Assembly: GCA_964402175.1 (NCBI GenBank)
Contig: CAYOBN010000018.1
Coordinates: 1-64,000 of the forward strand
Source: JAWKUK01 sp964402175
GTDB taxonomy: Bacteria > Planctomycetota > UBA1135 > GCA-002686595
Direction of reading: 5' to 3'
DNA length: 64,000 nt
Shown: piece after piece, positions 40,993-51,795 of the stretch
Position numbering within the stretch: position 1 is the first letter of the stretch
Layout of the letters: the number at the start of each line of letters is the position of its first letter
Position numbers and translations under genes: made by a program
Notes under the pieces: generated by a model
What the model saw: only the letters and a program-made list of their open reading frames with translations
Told to the model about the DNA's origin: nothing
The model's database searches: none

Positions 40993-42354
40993 TTGCGCAC
41001 CAGCGTCGCCCTGACCACCGCTCCCCCATCCGGGGTCGCCGCCGAGACCCCGCGTCCGGCGGGCGAGCGCAGCTTTGCGAGGAACCTCGCGGAGCTCCTC
41101 GGCAGCCACGCCGTGGTCGCCGCGGTCGGCATCGCGAGCCTGCCGCTACTGGCCCGCAACCTGGGCGTCGCTGCGTACGGACAGTTCTCGCTCTTCCTCA
41201 CCGCGCTCGGCGTGCTGTCGAACCTCGACCTCGCGCGCCCCATCCTAGTGCAGGAGCTCGCGCAGAGCCGACAGACCGCGGGCCGAGAAGAGCGCGCCCT
41301 GGCGGTCACCAGCGCGGTCGCGCTGGGCCTCGCAGCGGGGCTGATCGGGGCGCTCCTCGGGGGTCCGCTCTGGGCTGCGGCCCTCGGGACGGCGGCCCTT
41401 CTGCACGGGGCGACCGCCGTCGGCTTCGCGCAGCTTTCGGCGCAGGGTCGAGTCGGCCTCGCAGGTCGCATCCGGAACACCGCGTGGGCCCTGGCGCTGG
41501 TCGCGGCTGTCGGGGCCTCGTTCTTCGTCGCTACGGTGAACGCTTACGCGTGGGCGTTTGTTGGAGCCAACCTGTTCATCCTCTGGCGCTACCAGAGCGC
41601 GGTCCGGCAACCGCTGTCGTCACTGCTCATCGCGCCGAAGGCCCGGCTGCTCCTCGAGCGCCGCGATCGCGCCGCGGACATCGCTGTCTTCGCGGGCGCC
41701 AGCGCCGTCGTTTCGTCTGCGGACAAGCTGATCCTCGAGCGCTGCACCGACCGAGAGTCCTTCGGCCACTACGCGGGTCAATACGACTTGGCGGTGAAGG
41801 TCAACATCGTCAGCACCGCCCTCGGGAACATCATCCTGCCGAAGATCGCGAGCCTCGTAGGCAACGCCGGCAAAGGCGCGGCAGAGCGTTACTTCGTACG
41901 TGTCGCGTCGTGGGTGACGCTCGGCTATTTCGTGGCGCTCGCAGCGGCGATCCTGCTGCACGCTCCGATCATGGCGCTGGTCCTCGGACAGGGCTTCGTC
42001 GCGCCGGGCACCCCGCTGCTCTATCCGCTCTTCCTGCTGGGGGTATTCATCCACCTGTTCGGGTTCCTGATCACGGCGTACCAGCGCGCGCTCGGTGACT
42101 TCCGGACCCATCGGGTGACGTACATCGCCTCGGCGGCCACGATGCTGCTCGTGGGTTCGTTCGCGATCCCCGCGTACGGTCCCTCTGGCGCTCTCGCGAC
42201 GTATCTGACAGCACGTTGTGCCGAGCTCGGACTGATCGCGATCGAAGCCCGCAGGCTCACCCGAGGAGCCCTCCCGCCGTGGCGCTTGATCGCATTGCTG
42301 ATGCTCGCTGCCACCCTCGGCGCTCTGGCAACTTCCGCTGTACTCGGATCATGA
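40993..42354 (+). CDS. Wzx-like polysaccharide flippase (MATE/MVF superfamily)
   Basis: About 453 residues from TTG 40993, preceded by GAGGAG at a good distance. The frame is open to a GTG at 40858, but that leader is polar and not protein-like. Roughly twelve to fourteen hydrophobic helices follow: LLGSHAVVAAVGIASLPLLA, YGQFSLFLTALGVLSNLDLA, VASWVTLGYFVALAAAILLH. The LARNLGVAAYGQFSLFL motif is typical of polysaccharide-synthase family flippases, which move lipid-linked repeat units to the periplasm. It is divergent from the initiating transferase and leads into asnB and a sulfotransferase gene, forming one locus. Confidence 0.87.
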   Translation: MRTSVALTTAPPSGVAAETPRPAGERSFARNLAELLGSHAVVAAVGIASLPLLARNLGVAAYGQFSLFLTALGVLSNLDLARPILVQELAQSRQTAGREERALAVTSAVALGLAAGLIGALLGGPLWAAALGTAALLHGATAVGFAQLSAQGRVGLAGRIRNTAWALALVAAVGASFFVATVNAYAWAFVGANLFILWRYQSAVRQPLSSLLIAPKARLLLERRDRAADIAVFAGASAVVSSADKLILERCTDRESFGHYAGQYDLAVKVNIVSTALGNIILPKIASLVGNAGKGAAERYFVRVASWVTLGYFVALAAAILLHAPIMALVLGQGFVAPGTPLLYPLFLLGVFIHLFGFLITAYQRALGDFRTHRVTYIASAATMLLVGSFAIPAYGPSGALATYLTARCAELGLIAIEARRLTRGALPPWRLIALLMLAATLGALATSAVLGS

Positions 42355-42433
42355 ACGCGCGACGCTTACACGGTCTCGAGAGCGCTCGCTTCCTGCGCGT
42401 GGTCGCGTCACCGTCTCACCTGAGGCTCAACTG

Positions 42434-44400
<1,967 letters not shown>

Positions 44401-44404
<4 letters not shown>

Positions 44405-45384
44405 CCACGGCGCTCATCGAAGACAACACACGCACCACGTCGAACACTGGCGTGGATGTCGAGCGCGTCCTCTTCATCGCCGGCGTTGGACGCTCGGGAA
44501 CGAGCTTGCTCCACAGCATGCTCAACGCCCACCCCGAGGTCGCGTTCCCGCCCGAGACACACTTCTTTCGTCGCTACATCGCCGCAGCCGGCCGTCGTAA
44601 GGCGGTCGAAGAGGAGTCTGTCGATCGCTTTCATACGCGCCTCGCACAGGACGCAGACTTCGCGCGACTGTCGATCGCTCCAGAAACGGTCATCCAAACC
44701 ACTGCGTCGGGTCGCGTGGACACCTTAGGGACCTTCCGTGCGCTGCTACGGACCGTTGCGGCCCGCGAAGGCAAGAGCCGGGTGGGAGACAAGGACCCGC
44801 GGCACATCGATGACATTCCAGCGCTCGCTGGCGCCTTCCCCCACGCGATCCTGGTCCATGTCTACCGCGATCCGCGCGAGGTCCTCCTGTCCCGAACTCG
44901 GGCGGAATGGTCGCGCAGCCGCCCTTGGTGGCTGCATGCGCTGCTCGCAGAGGATCAACTGAACCGAGCGCGCAGTCTCGGTCCGCTCCACTTCCGGGAG
45001 CGCTACGTCGAGGTGCGTTACGAAGACTTGCTTGCGACCCCCGAGCTCGTGCTACGCAGGATCACAGCGGCGGCCAACCTCGAGTACACGCCAGCCATGC
45101 TGGACTTCTCGGCGTCCGCGAAGTCCCTGGTCGACTCACGCGAGCGAGCGTGGAAGAGCGAGACCCTCGGACCACTGTTGCGGAATAACACCTCGAAGTG
45201 GCGCACAGACCTCTCGAAGCGACAGGTCCGCTTCGTCGAAGCGGTGAGCCGGACCGCGTTTGCAGACTTGAGCTACGAGAGATCGGAGAGGACCAACGTG
45301 CTGGCGCCCGTCGCACCGCTGATGCGCGGGTTCGCACGCTCTCTCTTCACTGTCCGCCGGATCGTGGAGCGCTCGCGATGCTGA
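44401..45384 (+). CDS. PAPS-dependent sulfotransferase
   Basis: A 327-residue protein starting at ATG 44401. The 5'-phosphosulfate-binding loop is clear at residues ~20-40 (RVLFIAGVGRSGTSLLHSML). The 3'-phosphate-binding motif is at ILVHVYRDPREVLLSRTRAE, and a conserved LHFRERYVEVRYEDLLATPE lies near residue 200. The family transfers sulfate from PAPS to hydroxyl groups of carbohydrates or other molecules. It is coupled on both sides, overlapping asnB by 4 bp and the next gene by 7 bp. The context suggests a sulfated, possibly amidated, surface polysaccharide, although the acceptor is unknown. Confidence 0.9.
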
Positions 45385-46613
45385 ACAGTCCCCCGGAGCT
45401 TCAGCCGAATCAAGGTCCGCGCTGGCAGGTCCTGCGCGCCGAAGCCGAGGTCCTGGACGCCTCGCGTGAGAGGGCGCTCGCGACGGTGCGCGCTCTCCCT
45501 GAGCTGCGGCCAAATCGAGGTCCGCGCTGGCGCGTGCTACGCGCCGAAGCCGAGGTCCTGTATGCCTCGCGTGGACTGGACCTCTTCCTTTCGCGCGATG
45601 GCGGCCATTCCTTCGAGCTCCGCGCGCGCAGCACGCAGCCCTGGCTCGATCGACTGATCGCACGGACCCCGATGCTGGAGCGGCTCACCCGTTCGGGCCT
45701 CCATGGCGTCACCGTAGGCGTCGACGGCGCACTGACTGCGATCGCACGAGGAGCGATCCTCCACTGCGGAGCCGCGTCCGACGTGTTCGAGTTGGTACAC
45801 CGCATCGAGCGCGGCAGTAGGCCGCTGAACCTGTGCCGCGCGCCGAGCGGCCGCATCTATTTCGGCGAGTACTTCGGCAACGCCGCCCGCGAGGAGGTGC
45901 ACCTCTACGGCAGCGACGACGGCACCCAGTTCGACGTGGCCTACACCTTTTCGCGGGGGGCGATCCGGCACGTCCACGGCATCGTGTTCGACCCCCACCG
46001 ACAGGGACTCTGGGTCATGACGGGTGACGACGGCGAAGAAGCAGGACTCTGGTGGAGCGACGACGAGCTCCGCAGCCTGACGCCTGTCGCAAGAGGTTCG
46101 CAGGCGGCGCGAGCCGTACAGGTGCTGCCGACCGAACGGGGTCTCATCGTCCCCTCCGATACGCCCGAAGAGCGCAACTGGATCCGGCTCTTCGATCCGG
46201 AGACCGCTCGCTTCGAGGACCTCGAGCCGCTGCCCGGCAGCGCCTTCTCGGCTGGCCGCGCTGGCGCCCTGCACGTCGTCTCGACTGCGATCGAGCCCAG
46301 TGAGGTCAATCGCGACCCATGGGTGCACGTCTATGTGAGCCTCTGCGGCGAGACGTGGCAGCCACTGGCCAAGTTCGAGCGGGACCTGGCTCTGTTGAAC
46401 GACGTGCGCGGGCGCCTGCTCTATCCCTTGGTGCGCCTACCCGAGGGCCCTGGGTCGAACGACACTCTCGTCGCTACCGGCCAGGCCCTCAAGGGTCTGC
46501 ACGGTCGCCTCATGAGCTGGGATGTCGCTGCTGTCCGCGCGCTGCTCCAATATCAGCCAGCCGAGCTCACCACGGCTCGCCGAGCTGCGACTCGATCGCA
46601 CGCAGCCGCGTAA
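45378..46613 (+). CDS. Asp-box (BNR-like) beta-propeller protein with duplicated N-terminus
   Basis: A 411-residue protein from ATG 45378. Asp-box motifs of sialidase-like propellers appear as LFLSRDGGHSFELRAR and LYGSDDGTQFDVAYTF, with further blades at GLWWSDDELRSLTPVAR and ILHCGAASDVFELVHR. No signal peptide is seen, and the sialidase Arg triad was not identified, so it may bind rather than cleave sugars. Residues 6-30 (PELQPNQGPRWQVLRAEAEV...) are repeated with few changes at 41-65, a 105-bp direct duplication. It is translationally coupled to the sulfotransferase gene. Its 3' end overlaps the convergent lipoprotein gene by 47 bp. Confidence 0.75.
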   Translation: MLNSPPELQPNQGPRWQVLRAEAEVLDASRERALATVRALPELRPNRGPRWRVLRAEAEVLYASRGLDLFLSRDGGHSFELRARSTQPWLDRLIARTPMLERLTRSGLHGVTVGVDGALTAIARGAILHCGAASDVFELVHRIERGSRPLNLCRAPSGRIYFGEYFGNAAREEVHLYGSDDGTQFDVAYTFSRGAIRHVHGIVFDPHRQGLWVMTGDDGEEAGLWWSDDELRSLTPVARGSQAARAVQVLPTERGLIVPSDTPEERNWIRLFDPETARFEDLEPLPGSAFSAGRAGALHVVSTAIEPSEVNRDPWVHVYVSLCGETWQPLAKFERDLALLNDVRGRLLYPLVRLPEGPGSNDTLVATGQALKGLHGRLMSWDVAAVRALLQYQPAELTTARRAATRSHAAA

Positions 46614-47874
46614 GGAGCGCTTCATCGGGCTGCAGCCCGAGCACCGCGAGGCTGCAGCACGTACGCACCAGGTCATCGACCCGCGGGCGTGAGTTGAGGT
46701 TCTGCACGCCTTCTTCCACGAGCTGGCGGTAGACAGACAATGCTGCGTCACGCTCGCCGGCGTCGAGGTAAGCCTTGGCGACCGGGCGCAGCGCGTCACC
46801 GCGGAAGACGTCGGGGATCCGAATCTTCTCGGACTCGAAGGTCTCGAGGCCGGCTTGGATCTGGCCGAGCCCTTGGGACCGCGAAACGGCCCGCGCCCGC
46901 AGCGAACCCAAGCGGCCGACGGCCGCCACTTGGTCCTCGGCGGCCCAGCTCGTGCGATCGAAGATCGACTGAGCGGCCTCGACAAAACGGGCCGCATTGC
47001 GGCTATCGCCGGCGTCCAGTGCGTTCTTCGCCAGGGTCTCCTGGTACGTGAAGCGCAGGGTGCTGGGCATCGTGCGCTGGGCCTCTTCGACCAGCGCCTC
47101 GATCTCGGTGCGCAGGGCTTCCTTGCCGTAGAAGCGGCTGTGCAGCTCGAGCGCCCCGAGCGAGACGTTCTGGAGGATCTCGAAGTCCTTGGACTCGAGC
47201 AAACGACGGTATTCGGCGAGCTGCAGCGGCACCTCCTCCTCGGAGAGCAGGTGCGCTTTGGCCCGCACGAGCTCACGGCGTTCAGAGTGCTCGAGCAGAC
47301 GCTCTTTCTCCAGCACCGACTCGTTACGTCCGAGAGTCAGATCGGTCAGAGCGAGCTTCGCCAGGACGGACTGTGCGCGCCACTCCTGATCGTCCTCCGC
47401 GATGACGCCGACCATGACCTCACGAGCCACAGCGGCGATTCGGTCGGCGCTGGCGACATCGCCACGCCGGGCCGCCTGGTGGGCGAGCTCGCCCAGAACG
47501 ACGCCGCGGCGCCAGTTCACGACCTCCGCAGACAGCGTTTCGGCGCGGTCGAGCTGCTCCAGCTCGATGAAGGCGGCGAGGACCTCGGACTGCGCCCGCG
47601 AGCGATTCTTGATGTGCGGCTGAACCGGCAGCTTCGAGGCGGCGCGGAACGCGAGCTCCAGGAGCTCGCGGCGCCACGGCTCGAGCGCAGCGTCGCGCGT
47701 TGCAGACGCAGCGTCCATACCGCCGGGAGCTGTGCTGGCGCTCGGCGTCTCAGCTCCAGTGGTTTGGCGCTCCGCCCCACCATCCGTCGGTCCACGCTCT
47801 GTGGATCGATCGCAGCCGGAGGCCACAACGAGGGCCGAGAGAAGCAGAAGTCGAGAGAACGAGCCGTGCATCAC
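46567..47874 (-). CDS. Lipoprotein with TPR-like helical repeats
   Basis: A 435-residue protein. The signal peptide ends in a lipobox (LLLLSALVVASGCDRS, Cys21), so it is lipid-anchored, with a Thr/Ser/Gly-rich tether after it. The rest is helical with repeat-like units: LELAFRAASKLPVQPH, AAFIELEQLDRAETLSAEVV, YLDAGERDAALSVYRQLVEE. These are consistent with degenerate TPRs that scaffold protein complexes. No enzymatic motif is seen. It lies between the polysaccharide locus and the tag protein 5 gene. Two hairpins separate it from the latter. Confidence 0.7.
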   Translation of the reverse strand: MMHGSFSRLLLLSALVVASGCDRSTERGPTDGGAERQTTGAETPSASTAPGGMDAASATRDAALEPWRRELLELAFRAASKLPVQPHIKNRSRAQSEVLAAFIELEQLDRAETLSAEVVNWRRGVVLGELAHQAARRGDVASADRIAAVAREVMVGVIAEDDQEWRAQSVLAKLALTDLTLGRNESVLEKERLLEHSERRELVRAKAHLLSEEEVPLQLAEYRRLLESKDFEILQNVSLGALELHSRFYGKEALRTEIEALVEEAQRTMPSTLRFTYQETLAKNALDAGDSRNAARFVEAAQSIFDRTSWAAEDQVAAVGRLGSLRARAVSRSQGLGQIQAGLETFESEKIRIPDVFRGDALRPVAKAYLDAGERDAALSVYRQLVEEGVQNLNSRPRVDDLVRTCCSLAVLGLQPDEALLTRLRAIESQLGEPW

Positions 47875-47916
47875 AACGCTGCGGTTCAGGGTTCAGGACA
47901 CATGTCCGATCGAACG

Positions 47917-47960
47917 AGTGCCCCTGATCCTCCCGACAGTTTGGGAGGATCAGGGGCACT
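47917..47960. terminator. 18-bp perfect hairpin
   Basis: Arms 47917-47934 (AGTGCCCCTGATCCTCCC) and 47943-47960 are perfectly complementary around an 8-base loop. It lies 43 bp upstream of the lipoprotein gene start and 44 bp beyond the stop of tag protein 5, so it most likely ends the latter's transcript together with the next hairpin. Confidence 0.7.
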
Positions 47961-47972
47961 AGATTACACCTG

Positions 47973-47996
47973 GAGCAGCCCCTCTGGGGGCTGCTC
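47973..47996 (-). terminator. 10-bp hairpin next to tag protein 5 stop
   Basis: A perfect stem GAGCAGCCCC with GGGGCTGCTC around a 4-base loop, 7 bp beyond the minus-strand stop at 48004. It is the first of two consecutive terminators in that direction. Confidence 0.7.
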
Positions 47997-48003
47997 GCCC
48001 GAA

Positions 48004-49968
48004 TCACTGGAAGGTGACCGAGTAGGCGTCGGAGAAGTTCGACGTCGCGCCGCCACCCGGGAGCGAGTCACGGTGCCAGCACTGGAAGTTCCAGGTGTCG
48101 CCGACCATCACCGCGACCGCGCCCGCGGGCTGCGGGATCGCGCCGAGGTTGATCGTCACCGTCGCGCGGCCCGTGCCGGCGGTGTTGACGATGCCGCCCG
48201 CGCCGCGACCGATCGCGCCGCCGAGGCAGATGTTGCCCGAGCTACCACCCGGGTTCGCGATGAAGCCCTGGAGGCGGCTGACGATGAAGAACGCGAACGC
48301 GTTGTTCGGCAGGTTGTTCGCCGTCAGGCGCAGGTTGTTCACGGCGAGGGAGTTCGAGCCCTCGGCGGTGATCGCACCGCGCTGGCCGGTCGAGTTCAGG
48401 TTGGCGTTGCAGTAGTTGAAGCCGATGCAGTCGCCGGGCGTGTAGCCGAAGGCGAACGAAGCGGTCCAGCCGCAGAGCCACGACGGGGCGTTACCCGGCG
48501 CGAAGGCGCCGCGGTAGCTCGCAGCGGTGAAGAAGCCGTCGTTCGGGGCAGCAGCGCCGCTCGAGACCGCCGCGTTGGCCGCGCGCGGGTCGAGGCCGAT
48601 GACGGGGAGCAGCGTGCGGCCACCGCGGACGACCGCCGGGCCACGGGTGATGCTCGCGATCGGGGCGAGGCTCGGGTCGATGAGGGTCGTCTGGTCGACG
48701 TTGCCGTTCAGCGGGTTGAACACGCCAAGGCCGTTTGCGACGGTGTTGGCCTGGCTCGCGAGGTTACGGAAGAAGACCGAGTCCTTGATCTCGCAGAGGT
48801 TGCCGTCAACCTGGGCGGTGTAGAACGCGGCCGGGTTGGCCGGAGCGTTCACCGTCGAGAACGAGTTGAACGGCGTCGTCCACGAGTTGGTCCACGAGGT
48901 GGTGCCGTTGTGGCCGTAGCCGCTACCACCGTCGCCGTCGATGTTGTCGAAGGAGACGACGCGCTGACCGACGTCCATGAGGATGCTGTTGCGGATCTGC
49001 ATGCGCGCGTTGTCACGCCACGCCGTCGCGTGGTCGCCGCCCGCAGGCTGACCCAGCAGCGTCATGTTGTACAGGACGCCCGAGGTGACCGGCTGCCAGT
49101 CGGAGTCTTCGGCGCCATCCATCTCGAGGATGTTGTCGCAGACGCCCGAGCCCGAGGAAGCGTTGAGGCTGTAACCCTGGACGATCAGGCCGAACTGCGC
49201 CTTGCCGCGCCACCCCTGGTCGATGTCGAAGGAGTCGTCACCGATGTTCCAGATGGAGAAGTTCTTGACGTTGACCTTGCCACCCCAGATCTCGATGCCG
49301 TCGTCGACGTTGTTCATGATCTCGACGAACTGGACGTCCGTGTCGCGGCCGACCGAGCCCATGGAGAGGCCGTTGAGCTCGTTGTTCAGCGCGACGACGC
49401 GGCCGGTGTAGCGGAACGAGCAGTAACGCAGCGTGCCGCTGTCGTCGTCGTCGTTGCCACCGCCGTAGAGGACGTTGGGGTCACCCGGGAACGCCGCGAC
49501 GAGGCCTTCCATGTTCGCAACGTTGCTGGCCGACGGGACCGGGGTGTTGCCCACGGTCGCGTTCTCGGAGCAGTAACCGCGACCCATGAGCGTCACGTTA
49601 CCCCACTCGTTGGCGGATTCCCGCCAGGTACCGGTCTTCGGGTTGCCGCCGACCCACGTGGCGACGTCCGCCTCCGAGGTGAAGATGATCGGGTTTTCCT
49701 TGGTCCCGTTCGCGATGATCTGGCCGCCGCGGGAGACGGCGAGGCTGCCACCGATGGCGGTGCGGCTCGCGATCACGGTGCCGGGCTCGATCGTCAGGGT
49801 GGCTCCCGGCAGCACGTAGATCTGCTGCTCGAGCTTGTAGACGTTGTTGGCGGTCCACGTGGTGGAGGTCGCGATGTTGGACGTCACGAAGACGTCGGCA
49901 GCGCTGGCGCTGCCGGCCGCACACAGGCCCGCGGCGACGGCGAAGGATGCTTGCTGGAGTTGGTTCAC
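48004..49968 (-). CDS. Secreted beta-helix protein with shared C-terminal domain (tag protein 5)
   Basis: About 654 residues from GTG 49968, with a GAGGGGA site just upstream. Signal peptide VNQLQQASFAVAAGLCAAGSASA precedes mature ADVFVTSNIA. Residues ~25-510 have the turns of a parallel beta-helix (IYVLPGATLTIEPGTVIASR, GKVNVKNFSIWNIGDDSFDI, DDGIEIWGG), consistent with a large surface adhesin or polysaccharide-binding protein. The final ~130 residues, from YCNANLNSTGQRG, are the shared tail: NAFAFFIVSRLQGFIANPGG, SSGNICLGGAIGRG, GDTWNFQCWHRDSLPGGG and SNFSDAYSVTF. It follows the TonB-system operon by 289 bp and may be that system's client or ligand-binding partner. Confidence 0.83.
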   Translation of the reverse strand: MNQLQQASFAVAAGLCAAGSASAADVFVTSNIATSTTWTANNVYKLEQQIYVLPGATLTIEPGTVIASRTAIGGSLAVSRGGQIIANGTKENPIIFTSEADVATWVGGNPKTGTWRESANEWGNVTLMGRGYCSENATVGNTPVPSASNVANMEGLVAAFPGDPNVLYGGGNDDDDSGTLRYCSFRYTGRVVALNNELNGLSMGSVGRDTDVQFVEIMNNVDDGIEIWGGKVNVKNFSIWNIGDDSFDIDQGWRGKAQFGLIVQGYSLNASSGSGVCDNILEMDGAEDSDWQPVTSGVLYNMTLLGQPAGGDHATAWRDNARMQIRNSILMDVGQRVVSFDNIDGDGGSGYGHNGTTSWTNSWTTPFNSFSTVNAPANPAAFYTAQVDGNLCEIKDSVFFRNLASQANTVANGLGVFNPLNGNVDQTTLIDPSLAPIASITRGPAVVRGGRTLLPVIGLDPRAANAAVSSGAAAPNDGFFTAASYRGAFAPGNAPSWLCGWTASFAFGYTPGDCIGFNYCNANLNSTGQRGAITAEGSNSLAVNNLRLTANNLPNNAFAFFIVSRLQGFIANPGGSSGNICLGGAIGRGAGGIVNTAGTGRATVTINLGAIPQPAGAVAVMVGDTWNFQCWHRDSLPGGGATSNFSDAYSVTFQ

Positions 49969-50218
49969 GGAGTCGTCCCCTCGAACGGGATTCAGAGTCA
50001 CCCAGTTACGCCGGCCGGGCCGCTCCCGAGCCGATTCCACTGGACGCGGAAGACGGTAGGGGCCGAGTTCAAAGCGACGATCAAGACGCGGGCAAGCCTC
50101 ATCCAGAGGCTTGTTTCGAGACGGACTCGACGAACGGGGCGCGGGCCAAAAACGGGTTTCCCCCATGCGGCGCGGCCCGCGGACGCGGCATCCGCCGCGG
50201 CCACGGGCCGGCGCTAGG

Positions 50219-50240
50219 GGGGGCACCCTCGAGGGCCCCC
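50219..50240 (-). terminator. Hairpin after the TonB-system operon
   Basis: Stem GGGGGC with GCCCCC and an inner self-complementary CCCTCGAGGG loop, 18 bp beyond the stop of the TPR lipoprotein gene at 50258. Several further GC-rich pairings at 50170-50215 could extend it. Confidence 0.5.
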
Positions 50241-50257
50241 ACGTAACCTAACTCTGT

Positions 50258-51763
50258 TCAGCGACCGAGGGCAGCCCGCTCGACCTGCTCCAGGAAGCGC
50301 TGGATGTTCTCACGCGGCCGCACCGTCTGCGCTCGCTTCAGGAGCGGAATCGCCTCCGAATAGCGGCCAGCGACGACGAGCATCTGGGCGTGGCGGACCT
50401 TCGCGTCGGCTTCGAAGGCTTCGATGCCTGCGGCGCGCTCGAAGAGGAACGCAGCGCGCTCGAGCTCACCCTCGCGCCCGTAGTGCTGGCCCAGCAGAAT
50501 CAACGCATCCCCGTCGAGCGGATCCAACGTGATCAGCTCTTCCAAGATCTGCACTTCCTGTTCGCCCGCGCCACGCGCTGCCGCGATGCGTGCGCGAATA
50601 CGGAGCAGCTCTTTGCGTTCGCCCGAGGTCAGGCGCTCTTTGGCGACCGCTTCGATGCCCTCGATGAGCGCGACACAATCAGCCTGCGCTCCTTGCGCCG
50701 AGAGGACCCGCGCGGAGCGCAGAAGTCCGTCGAGGTTCCCCTGAGGGTCGATCTCGAGGGCCTGCAGGTAGTTTGCGACGGCGAGGTCCGGCAGCTCGGC
50801 ATTGACGTAGATGTTCCCGAGCGTGACGTGGGTCTCGTAGTTCGAGGCTCCCATCTGTGCGACGACCTCGAAGTTCTCCGCGGCACGCATCGGCTGCTCG
50901 AGGCCGATGTAAGCGTTCGCTTGCAGCAGCCAGAGCTCCGCCCGGTCCGGATCCTTCGCGATCAAGCTCGAGCACAGCGTGATCGCTTCCGCGAAGCGCT
51001 TCTGCTTGAAGAAGCTACGCGCGAGGCCCATGCTCCAATCCGGCGTCACCGGATCGAGGAGCAGCGCCATGCGGTACGCGGACTCGGCAGACATGTGCTG
51101 CTCGAGGTTCGTGTAGGCGTAACCCAAGAGCCCGTAGGTGATCCCATCGCCGCCGCCGAGCTCGATCACTCGCGAGAACGCTGCAGCTGCTTCGCGGAAC
51201 TCGCCGCGACGCACGTGCACGAGGGCCAAGTTGCGCCAGGCACGGCGGAACTTCGGCGCGCGGTCCACGGCCAGCTTGTACGACACGCTCGCCTGATAGA
51301 GCTCTTCCTGCTCGAAGTAGACGTTCGCGAGCGTGAAGTCGAAGACGGCGCTGGCACCCTCGCCGCTGTTCTTCTGGAGGATCGAGATCGCGCGGTCCAC
51401 CTTGCCCTCGCCCATGAGCTCGACGACCTGCTGGAGCGTGTTGCGCTCCTGCTCGGTGACCCGCGGCTCGATATCGGTCTCGGCGATGTAGCTCTCCGTG
51501 AAGCGGCGCCGGAACGCGGGCGTGCTCCAGAGCGTCAGGTCGAGCTCGGTCCACTGCGCGGCGACCGCGTGTGCGGGGGCGCTGGCCGACGGCGCAGCGG
51601 TCACCGCGTAAACGACGTCCGCGGCGACATCCGCTGTGGATTCGGTACCCGAGAGAGTGTCGATCGGACGCTGAGCGGTGGACGCGCAGCCGGAGCCCAG
51701 AGCGACGAGCGCGCACAACGCGGCGCCCGTCTTGGCGTGGAAGCGGTGGAACGTGACGGACAT
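50258..51763 (-). CDS. TPR lipoprotein of the TonB2-type system
   Basis: About 501 residues from ATG 51763. The lipobox LVALGSGC places a lipid-anchored Cys at residue ~26. A Ser/Ala/Thr linker is followed by at least nine TPR units: FDFTLANVYFEQEELYQASV, AWRNLALVHVRRGEFREAAA, ITYGLLGYAYTNLEQHMSAE, LWLLQANAYIGLEQPMRAAE, ALILLGQHYGREGELERAAF. In TonB2-type clusters of vibrios and Shewanella a TPR protein sits at the same downstream position and assists receptor energisation. It is last in the operon, 32 bp after tonB. Confidence 0.85.
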   Translation of the reverse strand: MSVTFHRFHAKTGAALCALVALGSGCASTAQRPIDTLSGTESTADVAADVVYAVTAAPSASAPAHAVAAQWTELDLTLWSTPAFRRRFTESYIAETDIEPRVTEQERNTLQQVVELMGEGKVDRAISILQKNSGEGASAVFDFTLANVYFEQEELYQASVSYKLAVDRAPKFRRAWRNLALVHVRRGEFREAAAAFSRVIELGGGDGITYGLLGYAYTNLEQHMSAESAYRMALLLDPVTPDWSMGLARSFFKQKRFAEAITLCSSLIAKDPDRAELWLLQANAYIGLEQPMRAAENFEVVAQMGASNYETHVTLGNIYVNAELPDLAVANYLQALEIDPQGNLDGLLRSARVLSAQGAQADCVALIEGIEAVAKERLTSGERKELLRIRARIAAARGAGEQEVQILEELITLDPLDGDALILLGQHYGREGELERAAFLFERAAGIEAFEADAKVRHAQMLVVAGRYSEAIPLLKRAQTVRPRENIQRFLEQVERAALGR

Positions 51764-51795
51764 GGGTTCAAGACCGAGCCGGCTCGGTGAAGGGC

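Noticed and set aside
46855..50217. A plus-strand open frame of about 1,120 codons opposite tag protein 5
   Set aside because: Its translation is Arg/Val/Asp-rich and antisense to a protein with a signal peptide, beta-helix turns and the shared tail. It also runs antisense through the lipoprotein gene and the double hairpin.
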